DNA of 60,288 nt from a virus, in IMG/VR virus record IMGVR_UViG_3300050021_000294, positions 1 through 60,288 of that record. One strand, written 5' to 3'. Positions 8,597-16,918 of this stretch are shown piece after piece. Numbering within the stretch: the stretch's first letter is position 1; each line of letters opens with the position of its first letter. The notes under the pieces are model-generated. The model was given only the letters and a program-made list of their open reading frames with translations. It was not told the DNA's origin and ran no database searches. A program made the translations under genes and the position numbers.

Positions 8597-9178
8597 TTAT
8601 GGTATCGAAGCAGGTGGTAAGGGAGCCACCCAGGCACCTCCAGCCAATCCAACGGTAAGTGCTGTAATCAAAGCATCGTCATAGAGAGCAATGGTCTCAG
8701 CAAACGCCGTAAATTCTGTAATAGAGGGAAACATATGTGGCGTTCCCGAACTATCCAACCATCCACGTGTGGTTTGTCCATTGGTAAATTTACTGGTGTT
8801 TGTAATATAGACTTGTTCGCTTGTGATACGTCCGAGACTGGTCTGATCCAATGCATAGGTGCCATTGAGTGTCGGAGTTCCCGTACTCGTAATAGCCACT
8901 CCAGCAGCAATAGCTGCATTATATGCAGTTTGTGCTGATTGTGCCAATGTTGGCGGAGGTACAACGGGTGCCACAGGTGCTACTGGTGGAACGTATGGTG
9001 CAATCGGAATAGTGGTTTGGTTGGCAATGATTGAAACATAGAGTGCGGAGCCGGAAGCATCTGGATCGGTAGAACTTGCAGTGTACGGAATGCTACCAAA
9101 AACCGGATGACTAACAATACAAGAAATGAATTTACCATCAACGGTTATGTATTCTGGATTTGAGTATGCCCAGGTCAT
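8597..9178 (-). CDS. Tail fibre-associated protein
   Basis: 193 residues, last gene of the minus-strand fibre cassette; its ATG follows the upstream stop directly (TAAATG), so translation is probably coupled. It has an N-terminal strand region, a Pro/Val/Ala hinge at about 60-75 (PYVPPVAPVAPVVPPP), then a part (about 85-185) with LNGTYALDQ, KFTNGQTTRGWLDSSG and a final helix. This last part resembles the C-terminal domain found in many phage fibre or fibre-chaperone proteins of DUF4376 type. It may be a distal fibre tip or an assembly chaperone for the collagen-like fibre encoded just upstream. Family assignment is tentative, association with fibres is likely from context. Confidence 0.65.
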   Translation of the reverse strand: MTWAYSNPEYITVDGKFISCIVSHPVFGSIPYTASSTDPDASGSALYVSIIANQTTIPIAPYVPPVAPVAPVVPPPTLAQSAQTAYNAAIAAGVAITSTGTPTLNGTYALDQTSLGRITSEQVYITNTSKFTNGQTTRGWLDSSGTPHMFPSITEFTAFAETIALYDDALITALTVGLAGGAWVAPLPPASIP

Positions 9179-10204
9179 TTATGCAATCCTCAAAATAATC
9201 ATGTTGGTAGATGGTTGACTGCTGGTGTACGAATTGAATTGTCCACCTCCGGCATCATACCAGCTGATAACGCCTGGATTATACTTGGCTGATACAGAAA
9301 CCCATGTACCACTTAGGGGGACAGTTCCTATTACAATAGGACCTAGGCTATTGTTACTAACGGGATCAATGGCATATGGAATGTTGGCGCTGGTGGTACT
9401 TACTGTATTAGAAATCCATGCCGACCCCGAACCATCTGTAACAAGGGGCCCTGCAAATGTAGTACCGATGCCAAATTGACCAGCTGCATTATATTGGGCA
9501 TAAGTTCCTACAGCACCTTGTGTAGTAACCACTGAGGTATTGACACCATCAGTACCATTTGTACCGGGAGCACCATTCGTTCCGGGAGCACCAGGTGCAC
9601 CGTTTGTACCGGGAGCACCAGGAGTACCCGGAGGTCCAGTTAGATCGCCAGTAACGACAATTGTTCCACCATTACTAAGCGTTAGTGTCAGAGTACCACC
9701 CGTAACACTAGCTGATGCAACAGAAATACCACCTGTAACAGTCAGAACACCACCAGCAAGTGTAGCTCCAACAACAGAAGAAACTGGACCGGCAGTCCAT
9801 TCACCGGAACCACTTCCCCCAGCAATGGTTAGTACGCCGCCAGCAAGTGTAGCTCCAACAACAGAATTAACAGTACCAGCCCCCCATTCACGAGCAGGAA
9901 GTGCCGCCACTGCTGCTGTGATCGCTGTGGAAATAGCAGTTGTCATTTCTACAGTTGTAACAACACCAGAAGCATCGAGTACTGCCATTTGTGATACAAA
10001 TGTAGTGAGTTCATTTAATGTTAAGAGTACTGGAAGTGCCGAGTAGAGAGTTACACCATCGCCCATTTTAAGAACTGTGGTATCGACGGCATAAACAACC
10101 ATTCCAAGCGGAACTGGAATTAATATAGAATTCCAAACCGCCTGGGTGCCACCAACAAATTGCGTAACTGCATCAATAACTGTAAGATTTGGACTACCAC
10201 TCAT
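9179..10204 (-). CDS. Tail fibre protein with collagen-like repeats
   Basis: 341 residues. The first 100 or so residues (PNLTVIDAVTQFVGGTQAVW, GDGVTLYSALPV) match the N-terminus of the spike protein at 11296-13038, so this is a shared adaptor probably docking to the baseplate. Next comes an internal duplication (SVVGATLAGGVLTI and SVVGATLAGGVLTV about 25 residues apart), then Gly-X-Y collagen-like repeats (about 190-220: GPPGTPGAPGTNGAPG and on), a classic trimeric fibre shaft. The C-terminal 110 residues are strand-rich and should form the tip. AGGGG stands 8 nt before the ATG at 10204. In phages such fibres bind host surface receptors; the collagen part and repeats make this a likely site of length variation. 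Confidence 0.85.
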   Translation of the reverse strand: MSGSPNLTVIDAVTQFVGGTQAVWNSILIPVPLGMVVYAVDTTVLKMGDGVTLYSALPVLLTLNELTTFVSQMAVLDASGVVTTVEMTTAISTAITAAVAALPAREWGAGTVNSVVGATLAGGVLTIAGGSGSGEWTAGPVSSVVGATLAGGVLTVTGGISVASASVTGGTLTLTLSNGGTIVVTGDLTGPPGTPGAPGTNGAPGAPGTNGAPGTNGTDGVNTSVVTTQGAVGTYAQYNAAGQFGIGTTFAGPLVTDGSGSAWISNTVSTTSANIPYAIDPVSNNSLGPIVIGTVPLSGTWVSVSAKYNPGVISWYDAGGGQFNSYTSSQPSTNMIILRIA

Positions 10205-10273
10205 CTATATTCCCCTAGTGCGAATTCCATAGAATGATTTAGTTTGGACTGAGGAGTTGTGGGTAATGGGTGG

Positions 10274-10597
10274 TCATATCGCCACCTCACAAGCAGCGGC
10301 ATAGAGTGTTGCGATCTCAGTAGACGACATCCCCAACACAGCGGCGATACTTGCCAATGTGGGTGAAGTCTGTGATACATCGGCAGCATCTGCCCATGCG
10401 ATCTGTGTTTTAAAATCAGCTGCAGCTACAGCCACATTGGCATCATCAAGTAGGGTTTTTCCTGCGTTTGTTGGTGAGGGTTGGTCAGAGAGAACGATCT
10501 TGATCTTCCACATGGCGATGGTGTCGGAGAGTGGTGGAGAGGGTATTACCGGATCTGGTAAGGGGATTGGCATTTCTCCATCAGGGCAGAATGTCAT
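10274..10597 (-). CDS. Small fibre-cassette protein, possibly frameshifted at its start
   Basis: 107 residues from the ATG at 10597, but the same frame stays open upstream and translates as GNAAQAAAFF just before it, while a start ATGAGTGGG with better context lies about 50 nt upstream in another frame. The two would join as MSGYNGG-PGNAAQAAAFFM if one base were added in the G/C run near 10630 (GGGGGCCGGGG). Pro-rich N-terminus, then MWKIKIVLSDQ and an Ala-rich helical C-terminus. Position between two fibre modules suggests an accessory or chaperone role. No family recognised. Whether the frameshift is real, programmed or a homopolymer sequencing error cannot be judged here. Confidence 0.5.
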   Translation of the reverse strand: MTFCPDGEMPIPLPDPVIPSPPLSDTIAMWKIKIVLSDQPSPTNAGKTLLDDANVAVAAADFKTQIAWADAADVSQTSPTLASIAAVLGMSSTEIATLYAAACEVAI

Positions 10598-10696
10598 GAA
10601 GAACGCCGCCGCCTGCGCTGCATTCCCCGGCCCCCATTATACCCACTCATTTTAAAAACCCCAAGTTAATATTTCCTATAGACCAATTTAAAATAC

Positions 10697-10734
10697 TAGC
10701 GCAGTTGTGATACATTCACCTCACAACTGCGCTA
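10697..10734 (-). terminator. Hairpin terminator within the fibre cassette
   Basis: A 14-bp stem (TAGCGCAGTTGTGA, 10-nt loop, complement) just after the stop of the 182-residue fibre protein; it splits the minus-strand cassette into two units, each beginning with an adaptor-bearing fibre or a small protein. Confidence 0.7.
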
Positions 10735-10747
10735 TTGATAGTAAAAT

Positions 10748-11296
10748 TTATGGAATTGTTGCAGTCGTGGCTGGAAGTTCCGCACCGACAACACCGTTGG
10801 TAACGTTGCGACATTTTGCAACAAACTGACCAATGGCCATTTTGAATGCTTGAAATTGTGCTGGGGTCAATGGATGAACACCAGTTGCACCAGGCCAGTT
10901 AACAACAGCCGCCCCATCAAGGAACAAGGTTCCTCCGGTCCCATCCAAAGCCTGTTGCTCTGACAACAACATCACGCCAACATTGTTATTTGAAGAATCG
11001 GTGACCACGGGAAAAGTGTCTGACCAGGCACCCGATGTGCTATTGATGATAATACCCTTGTTCAATAGAGCCTGTGCCTGTTGCACAGGTGTTTGAACCG
11101 GAGGTGTAACACCAGAAGAAAACACACCATCAACGAACTTCCAACCGGGTTTTACAGCCAATCCCGGTGGTACTGGTTGTGCACTAGCAATTTGTGCAGG
11201 TGATAAAAATCCACATTGAGCGATAGTCGATCCATCTGGAGGTGAACATAAATTAACAACAGTGCCTGTTGTATCAAGCAGTGCATAAAGAGACAT
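10748..11296 (-). CDS. Tail fibre-associated protein
   Basis: 182 residues; its start overlaps the stop of the tailspike gene (TAATG), so the two are co-translated. It begins MSLYALLDTTGTVVNL and carries KPGWKFVDGVFS, a Trp-containing hairpin seen in many phage fibre tip or assembly proteins, followed by a helical region (LTPAQFQAFKMAIGQFVAK). Its place mirrors the 193-residue gene after the collagen-like fibre. Likely a small fibre subunit or a chaperone for the preceding spike; no enzyme motif is present. Confidence 0.65.
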   Translation of the reverse strand: MSLYALLDTTGTVVNLCSPPDGSTIAQCGFLSPAQIASAQPVPPGLAVKPGWKFVDGVFSSGVTPPVQTPVQQAQALLNKGIIINSTSGAWSDTFPVVTDSSNNNVGVMLLSEQQALDGTGGTLFLDGAAVVNWPGATGVHPLTPAQFQAFKMAIGQFVAKCRNVTNGVVGAELPATTATIP

Positions 11297-13038
11297 TATG
11301 CCATCCTCTCAATAATAATCGTACCCGAAATAGAAGTTGCATTTACATCTCTCAATGTTCCAAGCAATGTCCAGGGTGTGGTAGTATCGCCCCAATTTGA
11401 GAAACACGATGCTGGTCCACCAGTAATACCACTCGAATTCTTAATCATCTTTGCATTCGTATAAGTGCTGATCAAGAATTCATTCAGACTCGGTCCAATG
11501 CCATTTATAGTATCACCAGTACTAGGTCCGTAAAATAGATCGCAATAGAAACCACTGCTGGTACCAATACTAGCACCTGCAATAGGAGTTGAACTTAGAA
11601 ATGGTGGTACCGTTAGTGCGCCACCTGTTGTGGAATCACTATTTTCAATTACCCAACTTGAAAATGCATCTGTATAGTTACTATTATTCGGCTGAAGTCT
11701 CCAATTAGAATCGGCTGTATTTGATGTAGTAATAACACAAATTAATCGATAAATACCGGGTGTTGTTGCAACATTAAGTGGAATAGTTGAAACATTTGTA
11801 AATGTGATTGTAACTTGTTCATTTGCAACTAGTGCAAATGGTGCGGTTGGTGGTGTACTGACATCAAACTGATAAACACCGTCGTATGAACCAGTGCCGT
11901 CATTGGTGCCAGGAATTGTACCAGGGAAGTAATTCTGATTACCACCAGTTCCAGTATTGATAATACCACCAGTTGCTAGGGAATATCGAGATCCAGTTAC
12001 ATTGGATGCGCCAGCAAAGGTGAGCGCCCGAGTATCACTGGTACTATTAATGGAGATTAAAGCAAAACATTCATTCATGGTGATGAGTGTTGAAATGGTA
12101 ACTACAATAGAACCATTTGTGCAGAACAATCTCGATGCTTCAAGAAAACACCAGTGGATGTTGGCCGAACCAGAAATTGTATAACTGGATGCAATAATAA
12201 CTAATGCGTTCTGTCCTCCGGCGATGTGAAAGGTGTTGCATGTCCCAAAGATAATACCCGTACCAATGGTACAGGTCGAATTCTCGAGAAAGATACCATT
12301 ACCTTGTGCGCCGTTACCATAAGTTCCAATGGTGTTCAGGATAGTCATGTTGGAGATAAGTGCATTGGCACCATTGATGAAGTGAAGGGCACCGGCATTT
12401 CCCATCACTCCGGCAAATACCGTTGAAGGACCTACACCCGTAATGACGATTGATTGTGTTGAACCGAGTGGCATACCTGATAAAATAGTATTTGTCGTAT
12501 AAGTTGTACCATCAACTGAAATGGTGATCTGAAATCCAGCAGCATCAATCTCATTAGCAATAGATTGCCATGCATGTGATAATGTCGCCCAAGGGGCTCC
12601 AATCGCACCAGTTCCGACACCCGTGATATCGGATCCAGCTGCTGTTACATAAAAGGTCGTATTGGCCGTCAGTCGCTGACGAATGGTAGAAACAACCCCC
12701 GCAATAGCAGTTATAAGTGCGGCATTGATGGCTGTTGTAATTTCAGTTGTCAGAGATGTTGGTGAAACATCCGTGCCCACTAGAAGAGACAGTGCTGCTA
12801 CCTGAGATGATAAAGTAGCAACAGTATTCAAATAAAGTACAACAGGAAGATTGGCATACAACGTACTACCATCACCAATCTTGAGTGCTGTTGTATCCGT
12901 TGCATATACGACAAGACCAGCAGGAATTGCGATAGTAATAGTATTCCAAATAGCTTGAGTGCCACCGGCAAATTGTGTGATAGCATCAATCAATGCTAGA
13001 TTGGGGGCGCCGATAATAGATCCAGTACTACCACTCAT
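11296..13038 (-). CDS. Tailspike-like protein with beta-helix region
   Basis: About 580 residues. The N-terminal 115 residues (GAPNLALIDAITQFAGGTQA, KIGDGSTLYANLPVVL) are a second copy of the adaptor found in the collagen-like fibre. At about 130-165, FYVTAAGSD and GAPWATLSHAWQSI match the usual entry of right-handed beta-helix tailspikes, and residues to about 370 are Asn/Ser/Thr/Ile-rich with the short repeats expected for beta-helix coils. The C-terminal 200 residues form another strand-rich region. Such proteins bind and often cleave host surface polysaccharide; no catalytic residues can be named. The ATG at 13038 is chosen over a GTG at 13062 because AAGGAG precedes it by about 7 nt. Confidence 0.82.
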   Translation of the reverse strand: MSGSTGSIIGAPNLALIDAITQFAGGTQAIWNTITIAIPAGLVVYATDTTALKIGDGSTLYANLPVVLYLNTVATLSSQVAALSLLVGTDVSPTSLTTEITTAINAALITAIAGVVSTIRQRLTANTTFYVTAAGSDITGVGTGAIGAPWATLSHAWQSIANEIDAAGFQITISVDGTTYTTNTILSGMPLGSTQSIVITGVGPSTVFAGVMGNAGALHFINGANALISNMTILNTIGTYGNGAQGNGIFLENSTCTIGTGIIFGTCNTFHIAGGQNALVIIASSYTISGSANIHWCFLEASRLFCTNGSIVVTISTLITMNECFALISINSTSDTRALTFAGASNVTGSRYSLATGGIINTGTGGNQNYFPGTIPGTNDGTGSYDGVYQFDVSTPPTAPFALVANEQVTITFTNVSTIPLNVATTPGIYRLICVITTSNTADSNWRLQPNNSNYTDAFSSWVIENSDSTTGGALTVPPFLSSTPIAGASIGTSSGFYCDLFYGPSTGDTINGIGPSLNEFLISTYTNAKMIKNSSGITGGPASCFSNWGDTTTPWTLLGTLRDVNATSISGTIIIERMA

Positions 13039-13163
13039 ATAAAGAGACTCCTTAAAAGACACAACTAATCAGAAAGCCGAGATCATGCGATCTATATCAT
13101 GATTGAATTACAATGTTATAAAACCATCATATAGAATTACCCCAATTCCCCCGAGGGTTCACC
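13039..13163. promoter_or_regulatory. Divergent promoter region, fibre and tail operons
   Basis: 125 bp between two divergent late-type genes. No TATATTAC element is present, consistent with late transcription by the non-virion polymerase, whose promoters are known to be poorly conserved. GAGGG precedes the ATG at 13164 by 6 nt. Confidence 0.4.
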
Positions 13164-14936
13164 ATGCCAATTAGAGATATTCTAATATCAGAAGCGTCTA
13201 GTGCAATTCTAGAACCAATTTCACAACAAGTTGTCTATTCTGTCCTTGGACGACTTGGTCTGGGAACTGCGGCATTTGGTGAAAATATCTACATTACGAA
13301 TGATTATACAAAGCCGTCACAAACCACCGGAGATGGGCACAATGCATTGATCTCAAAAGATCGATGCGATGTCAAAATGACAGTTGCTTGGAATCCTTCA
13401 GATACAAAATGGGATGTTAATTCCTTTAATTACACGCAGGCCTATGGTATATTTGGTAAATTAGATAATTCACTAACTGCGGTATTTCGAGATTCAATTG
13501 CTGATGTACAACTTACTGAACATCAAATACCTTGTTCTATGGTGTTGGAATTTTCACTACAATTTAAGAATCGAGAATCTGCATTTTCAACAATCAGTGT
13601 CATTAACAATACCAGTCTGAAAGACTCAGTTATTAATTATCACACGCTGTCCTATTCCTATCCAATTACCGACGACATGTTTAATTCTCTTTTTGAAATT
13701 TATCAACTGCGACAAGAATCTGTTGGTATGGATTTTTGGAACTATCTTAAGCGTTATTCAAAAGGCGCCGCACAATACATCCAACAGAGAACCGGATCAC
13801 AGATTGAACTAGTTATCAAACGACAAGATATTAGAGCAATGGGTGTATTGGATTATACCCAGAATGCTCCGACAGTACAAGAACAAGATCGCGGCATCGA
13901 CCGTTTTGTTGTAGATTTTACATATACCATTCAATTTGCCAGACCGGATGTTCTTCGACTTAAATTTCCTGTGACTGTTTGTAATAAACCAGTTCCAGAA
14001 TTTCTAGTACGTAAAAATACTGCAGATGAACTTTATTTTCTTCGTGGACAGTTTCAAGAACACAGTATTGGTGGCTACTTACGCACGCTTACCAACCCCT
14101 CCTCTGTGGTTGTGCGGATGCCTCCTTATGATGACTTCCGACCCCCATCGCAGCCAGCCATAGCTGCCGGATTTACAGAATTCTTTACTGCAGCACTCTA
14201 TCTAGATGACACCGCTACAACAACAATCGACCTGCTCAATCTGGGTGGCAATATCAAATTACACAATACCGCAATAGAGCTTATGCAACTACAAGGTTCT
14301 GAAATTTTTGGTACAACAGGATTATTTAATATTACAATCTACTGCAATGGTATTCCAGTAGATATATCGTGTTTATCAATCGATACCAATCTTGTTGTGA
14401 CTCTTGCCATGCAGGATAGATTGCGTAGATACCATTTGGTATTATCAGAAGCAACTGCCCTTAGATCGCTTGATGTAAAATGGTATCCGACATTTATTGC
14501 ACATCGAACATTCTTTCCTATTACATTGATTAAAAATCTACAAATGTTCATCAATAAGCATTATTTATACATCGATTCTCACAATGAAGTATTGCGATTG
14601 GTTAATCGTATGATTCAAACAATGAACATCGATAATCAAATTCAAATACTTATTACTGCTGGTCATTTAAATCACTATGCTTATTCCTATGCAACAACAG
14701 CAGAACAATTTGTTGAATATATAATCAATAAGCATTCTCCGGTATCCCATAAATCAGTTTATGATGAATATATAAAATTGTGTATTATTACAAATCTTAT
14801 CGTTGAGAGTCAATTATCTACTGGAAACTTACGTTCTCCCAAAGGACATCCAATGTTGCCTGTCAATCTTCGTGGAGTCACATCGACCTTCAATTTACCA
14901 TTGCGCATTGTAGATAGTGTTATTGTTGTAAAATGA
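13164..14936 (+). CDS. Probable virion (tail/baseplate) protein
   Basis: 590 residues, first of four tightly spaced plus-strand genes. No enzyme motif. The N-terminus (ISQQVVYSVLGRLGLGTAAFG) is followed by a large mixed alpha/beta protein with a strand-rich middle (about 280-440) and a helical C-terminus. Segments such as DRFVVDFTYTIQFARPDVLRLKFPV look like the beta-rich parts of baseplate proteins. Following genes include a probable hub-like protein, so a baseplate or tail role is the best reading. Specific T4-like counterpart not recognised. Confidence 0.65.
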   Translation: MPIRDILISEASSAILEPISQQVVYSVLGRLGLGTAAFGENIYITNDYTKPSQTTGDGHNALISKDRCDVKMTVAWNPSDTKWDVNSFNYTQAYGIFGKLDNSLTAVFRDSIADVQLTEHQIPCSMVLEFSLQFKNRESAFSTISVINNTSLKDSVINYHTLSYSYPITDDMFNSLFEIYQLRQESVGMDFWNYLKRYSKGAAQYIQQRTGSQIELVIKRQDIRAMGVLDYTQNAPTVQEQDRGIDRFVVDFTYTIQFARPDVLRLKFPVTVCNKPVPEFLVRKNTADELYFLRGQFQEHSIGGYLRTLTNPSSVVVRMPPYDDFRPPSQPAIAAGFTEFFTAALYLDDTATTTIDLLNLGGNIKLHNTAIELMQLQGSEIFGTTGLFNITIYCNGIPVDISCLSIDTNLVVTLAMQDRLRRYHLVLSEATALRSLDVKWYPTFIAHRTFFPITLIKNLQMFINKHYLYIDSHNEVLRLVNRMIQTMNIDNQIQILITAGHLNHYAYSYATTAEQFVEYIINKHSPVSHKSVYDEYIKLCIITNLIVESQLSTGNLRSPKGHPMLPVNLRGVTSTFNLPLRIVDSVIVVK

Positions 14937-14960
14937 GATTGCCCGAAAAAGGAATATCAC

Positions 14961-16322
14961 ATGCCTCTCGCTGGTAGACGTGGGCCGCCAGAACCGCCTA
15001 TTGCGGATATTCTACTTCTACCCGTTGCCCAGGTAGAAGAATCTCTCATTGATCATCAACCTTATATCGAAGATACTTTTATCAATAAAACAGCATTCAA
15101 TCCAGAAACTTATGCCGATACGTTTAAATTATTACAACGATATTCTTCTGGTAGTCGTATTTCGGTTACCTATTTCTTACGTTCTACACCAACAAGTAGT
15201 GTACAGCGTGCCGATTCTATTGATCCTTCTTCATTGCGGAGTTCGACACAAACGAGTTATACTGAGATTAAACAATTTGAAATTGTTATACAGAGTAAAG
15301 GTTTACAGACTGGATTTAGTCAGGATAATCAAGAGTCTAAAATTACCGGCGAAGCTCTATTATATCCGGGTATGAAACCTCGTATTGGTGATCTATTCAT
15401 TACACCAATTGGAGACTCAACGTTTGGTATATTCCAAGTTACCAGTGTCGATCGACTCACTTATCGACAGGGTAGTAATCATAAAATCACTTTCTTTTTA
15501 AGAGAATATGCGAGTGATGATGGTGTTGCTATCATTCGCAGATCTGTTACTAAAACAGTTTGGTTTGATAAAGAAACCTATTTGGGAGATGCCACAACCC
15601 TCCTAAAAGAAGATAGTTACATCTGTCTCAAAACTATGCGTCAGATGCGAGGTATCTTAATTCGACACTACTACAATACTTTTTATGATAAACAGATGAA
15701 TAGTATCATTGCTCCCGATGGAACATATGATCCTTATCTGGTAAATTATCTGAATGGTAAAATTTCATTGATGGATTCTATTCATCGACCTGCTCAACTT
15801 TATCCAACCATTCTAAACTATGAGAATTGTATCTGGTCCAGATTAACTGAAGTAACGAATCGTACACTATTTGGATTACAAGCAGAAAATTCATTGGTCA
15901 GGTGCCGAGTGTCTCGTTGGGATGTTTCTATTACATCACTTGCCAATCGTGTTATGGTGTTAATTGACAATCCCAATAAGCAAGCAATGGAGGCACCAAC
16001 ACTAAGTCCAAACTACAATGTACCATCACCACCAACTCCAAGTGTCGTTCAATCATTACAACCAATTTCGACTGGATTGCCTTATGTTTTTTCAGCAAAC
16101 TTCTATGCTGGAGACAAAGTGGCAATGACGCCATTTGAATTTATGATCCATGCTGTTATTCAGGATCGAAAAATAATCAAACTGCGTGACTTCATCGACG
16201 GCTTTCTCAATCGTTATGCTGAACTTACTTATGCACAACAATACTATTACATTCCACTCTACCTATGGCTAATCGATGTTGGTATAGATGGTATTGGTGC
16301 TTCCGATTCCTTCATGACATAA
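14961..16322 (+). CDS. Probable virion (tail/baseplate) protein
   Basis: 453 residues with AAGGA well placed before the ATG. Residues about 120-180 (LLYPGMKPRIGDLFITPIGD, IFQVTSVDRLTYRQGSNHKI) read like a beta-barrel domain of a baseplate protein. A Pro-rich linker (about 350-370: NYNVPSPPTPSVVQSL) separates a C-terminal helical part. It lies between the 590-residue protein and the hub-like protein and is most likely part of the same baseplate assembly. No catalytic motif. Confidence 0.65.
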   Translation: MPLAGRRGPPEPPIADILLLPVAQVEESLIDHQPYIEDTFINKTAFNPETYADTFKLLQRYSSGSRISVTYFLRSTPTSSVQRADSIDPSSLRSSTQTSYTEIKQFEIVIQSKGLQTGFSQDNQESKITGEALLYPGMKPRIGDLFITPIGDSTFGIFQVTSVDRLTYRQGSNHKITFFLREYASDDGVAIIRRSVTKTVWFDKETYLGDATTLLKEDSYICLKTMRQMRGILIRHYYNTFYDKQMNSIIAPDGTYDPYLVNYLNGKISLMDSIHRPAQLYPTILNYENCIWSRLTEVTNRTLFGLQAENSLVRCRVSRWDVSITSLANRVMVLIDNPNKQAMEAPTLSPNYNVPSPPTPSVVQSLQPISTGLPYVFSANFYAGDKVAMTPFEFMIHAVIQDRKIIKLRDFIDGFLNRYAELTYAQQYYYIPLYLWLIDVGIDGIGASDSFMT

Positions 16323-16330
16323 GGTGTGAC

Positions 16331-16918
16331 ATGATCTATTTATCAGCAACCGACCATATCAACAAACATCCGTATTGTGTGCATGCTCCAGCTTACATTC
16401 AAAGTATTCACAAACCAATAATTGCTGGAGATTTATTTGCTCCAATATATGAAACATTTGATACCAATCAACAACAACGCATGATGATTCCAATTGCAAA
16501 AATGGTTGAACTGAGTATTAGTAATACGATCTTTACAATTATTGATGATTATGACGTTCTTTTAATTCTACATCAAATCGATGCCTATGTAAAAGAAGTA
16601 TATCAACTTATATCAGATAAACAAGTATCTTCTTATGTTGATCGAATTTTAAAACTTCGTATTCGAATATATACTTTATTTCGTCGGGTGTTAAATAGAC
16701 GACCGGATTGGAAAAAGGCATATGGTCATGGTAAAAATCTATTTGGTATGATTGAACAATTATATCAAGGTTTGGGTATTACCATGAATACTCCGTCCGC
16801 ACCACTCGACGAATTAGCAATGTGTCCAACTGTTCGTGCACATTCAGATCAGTTTAAACAAATATTAAGACCGGCTGTCATGTCAGAACTCGGTGATAAG
16901 ATCAATTACAATGTCTGA
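16331..16918 (+). CDS. Unknown protein of the tail operon
   Basis: 195 residues if started at the ATG at 16331, which has AAGG 7 nt upstream and follows the previous stop by only a few bases (the frame itself is open from 16265). Mostly alpha-helical (VKEVYQLISDK, ILKLRIRIYTLFRRVLNRR). It ends inside the start of the next gene, so the two are translationally coupled. Probably a small tail or baseplate component. Confidence 0.65.
   Translation: MIYLSATDHINKHPYCVHAPAYIQSIHKPIIAGDLFAPIYETFDTNQQQRMMIPIAKMVELSISNTIFTIIDDYDVLLILHQIDAYVKEVYQLISDKQVSSYVDRILKLRIRIYTLFRRVLNRRPDWKKAYGHGKNLFGMIEQLYQGLGITMNTPSAPLDELAMCPTVRAHSDQFKQILRPAVMSELGDKINYNV

Noticed and set aside
9540-10046. 168-residue Pro/Val-rich plus-strand frame
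   Set aside because: Complement of the Gly-rich collagen-type repeats; its Pro repeats simply mirror the Gly codons.
13039-13062. GTG at 13062 as the spike start
   Set aside because: The ATG at 13038 has AAGGAG upstream and gives an N-terminus (MSGS) that matches the paralogous fibre.
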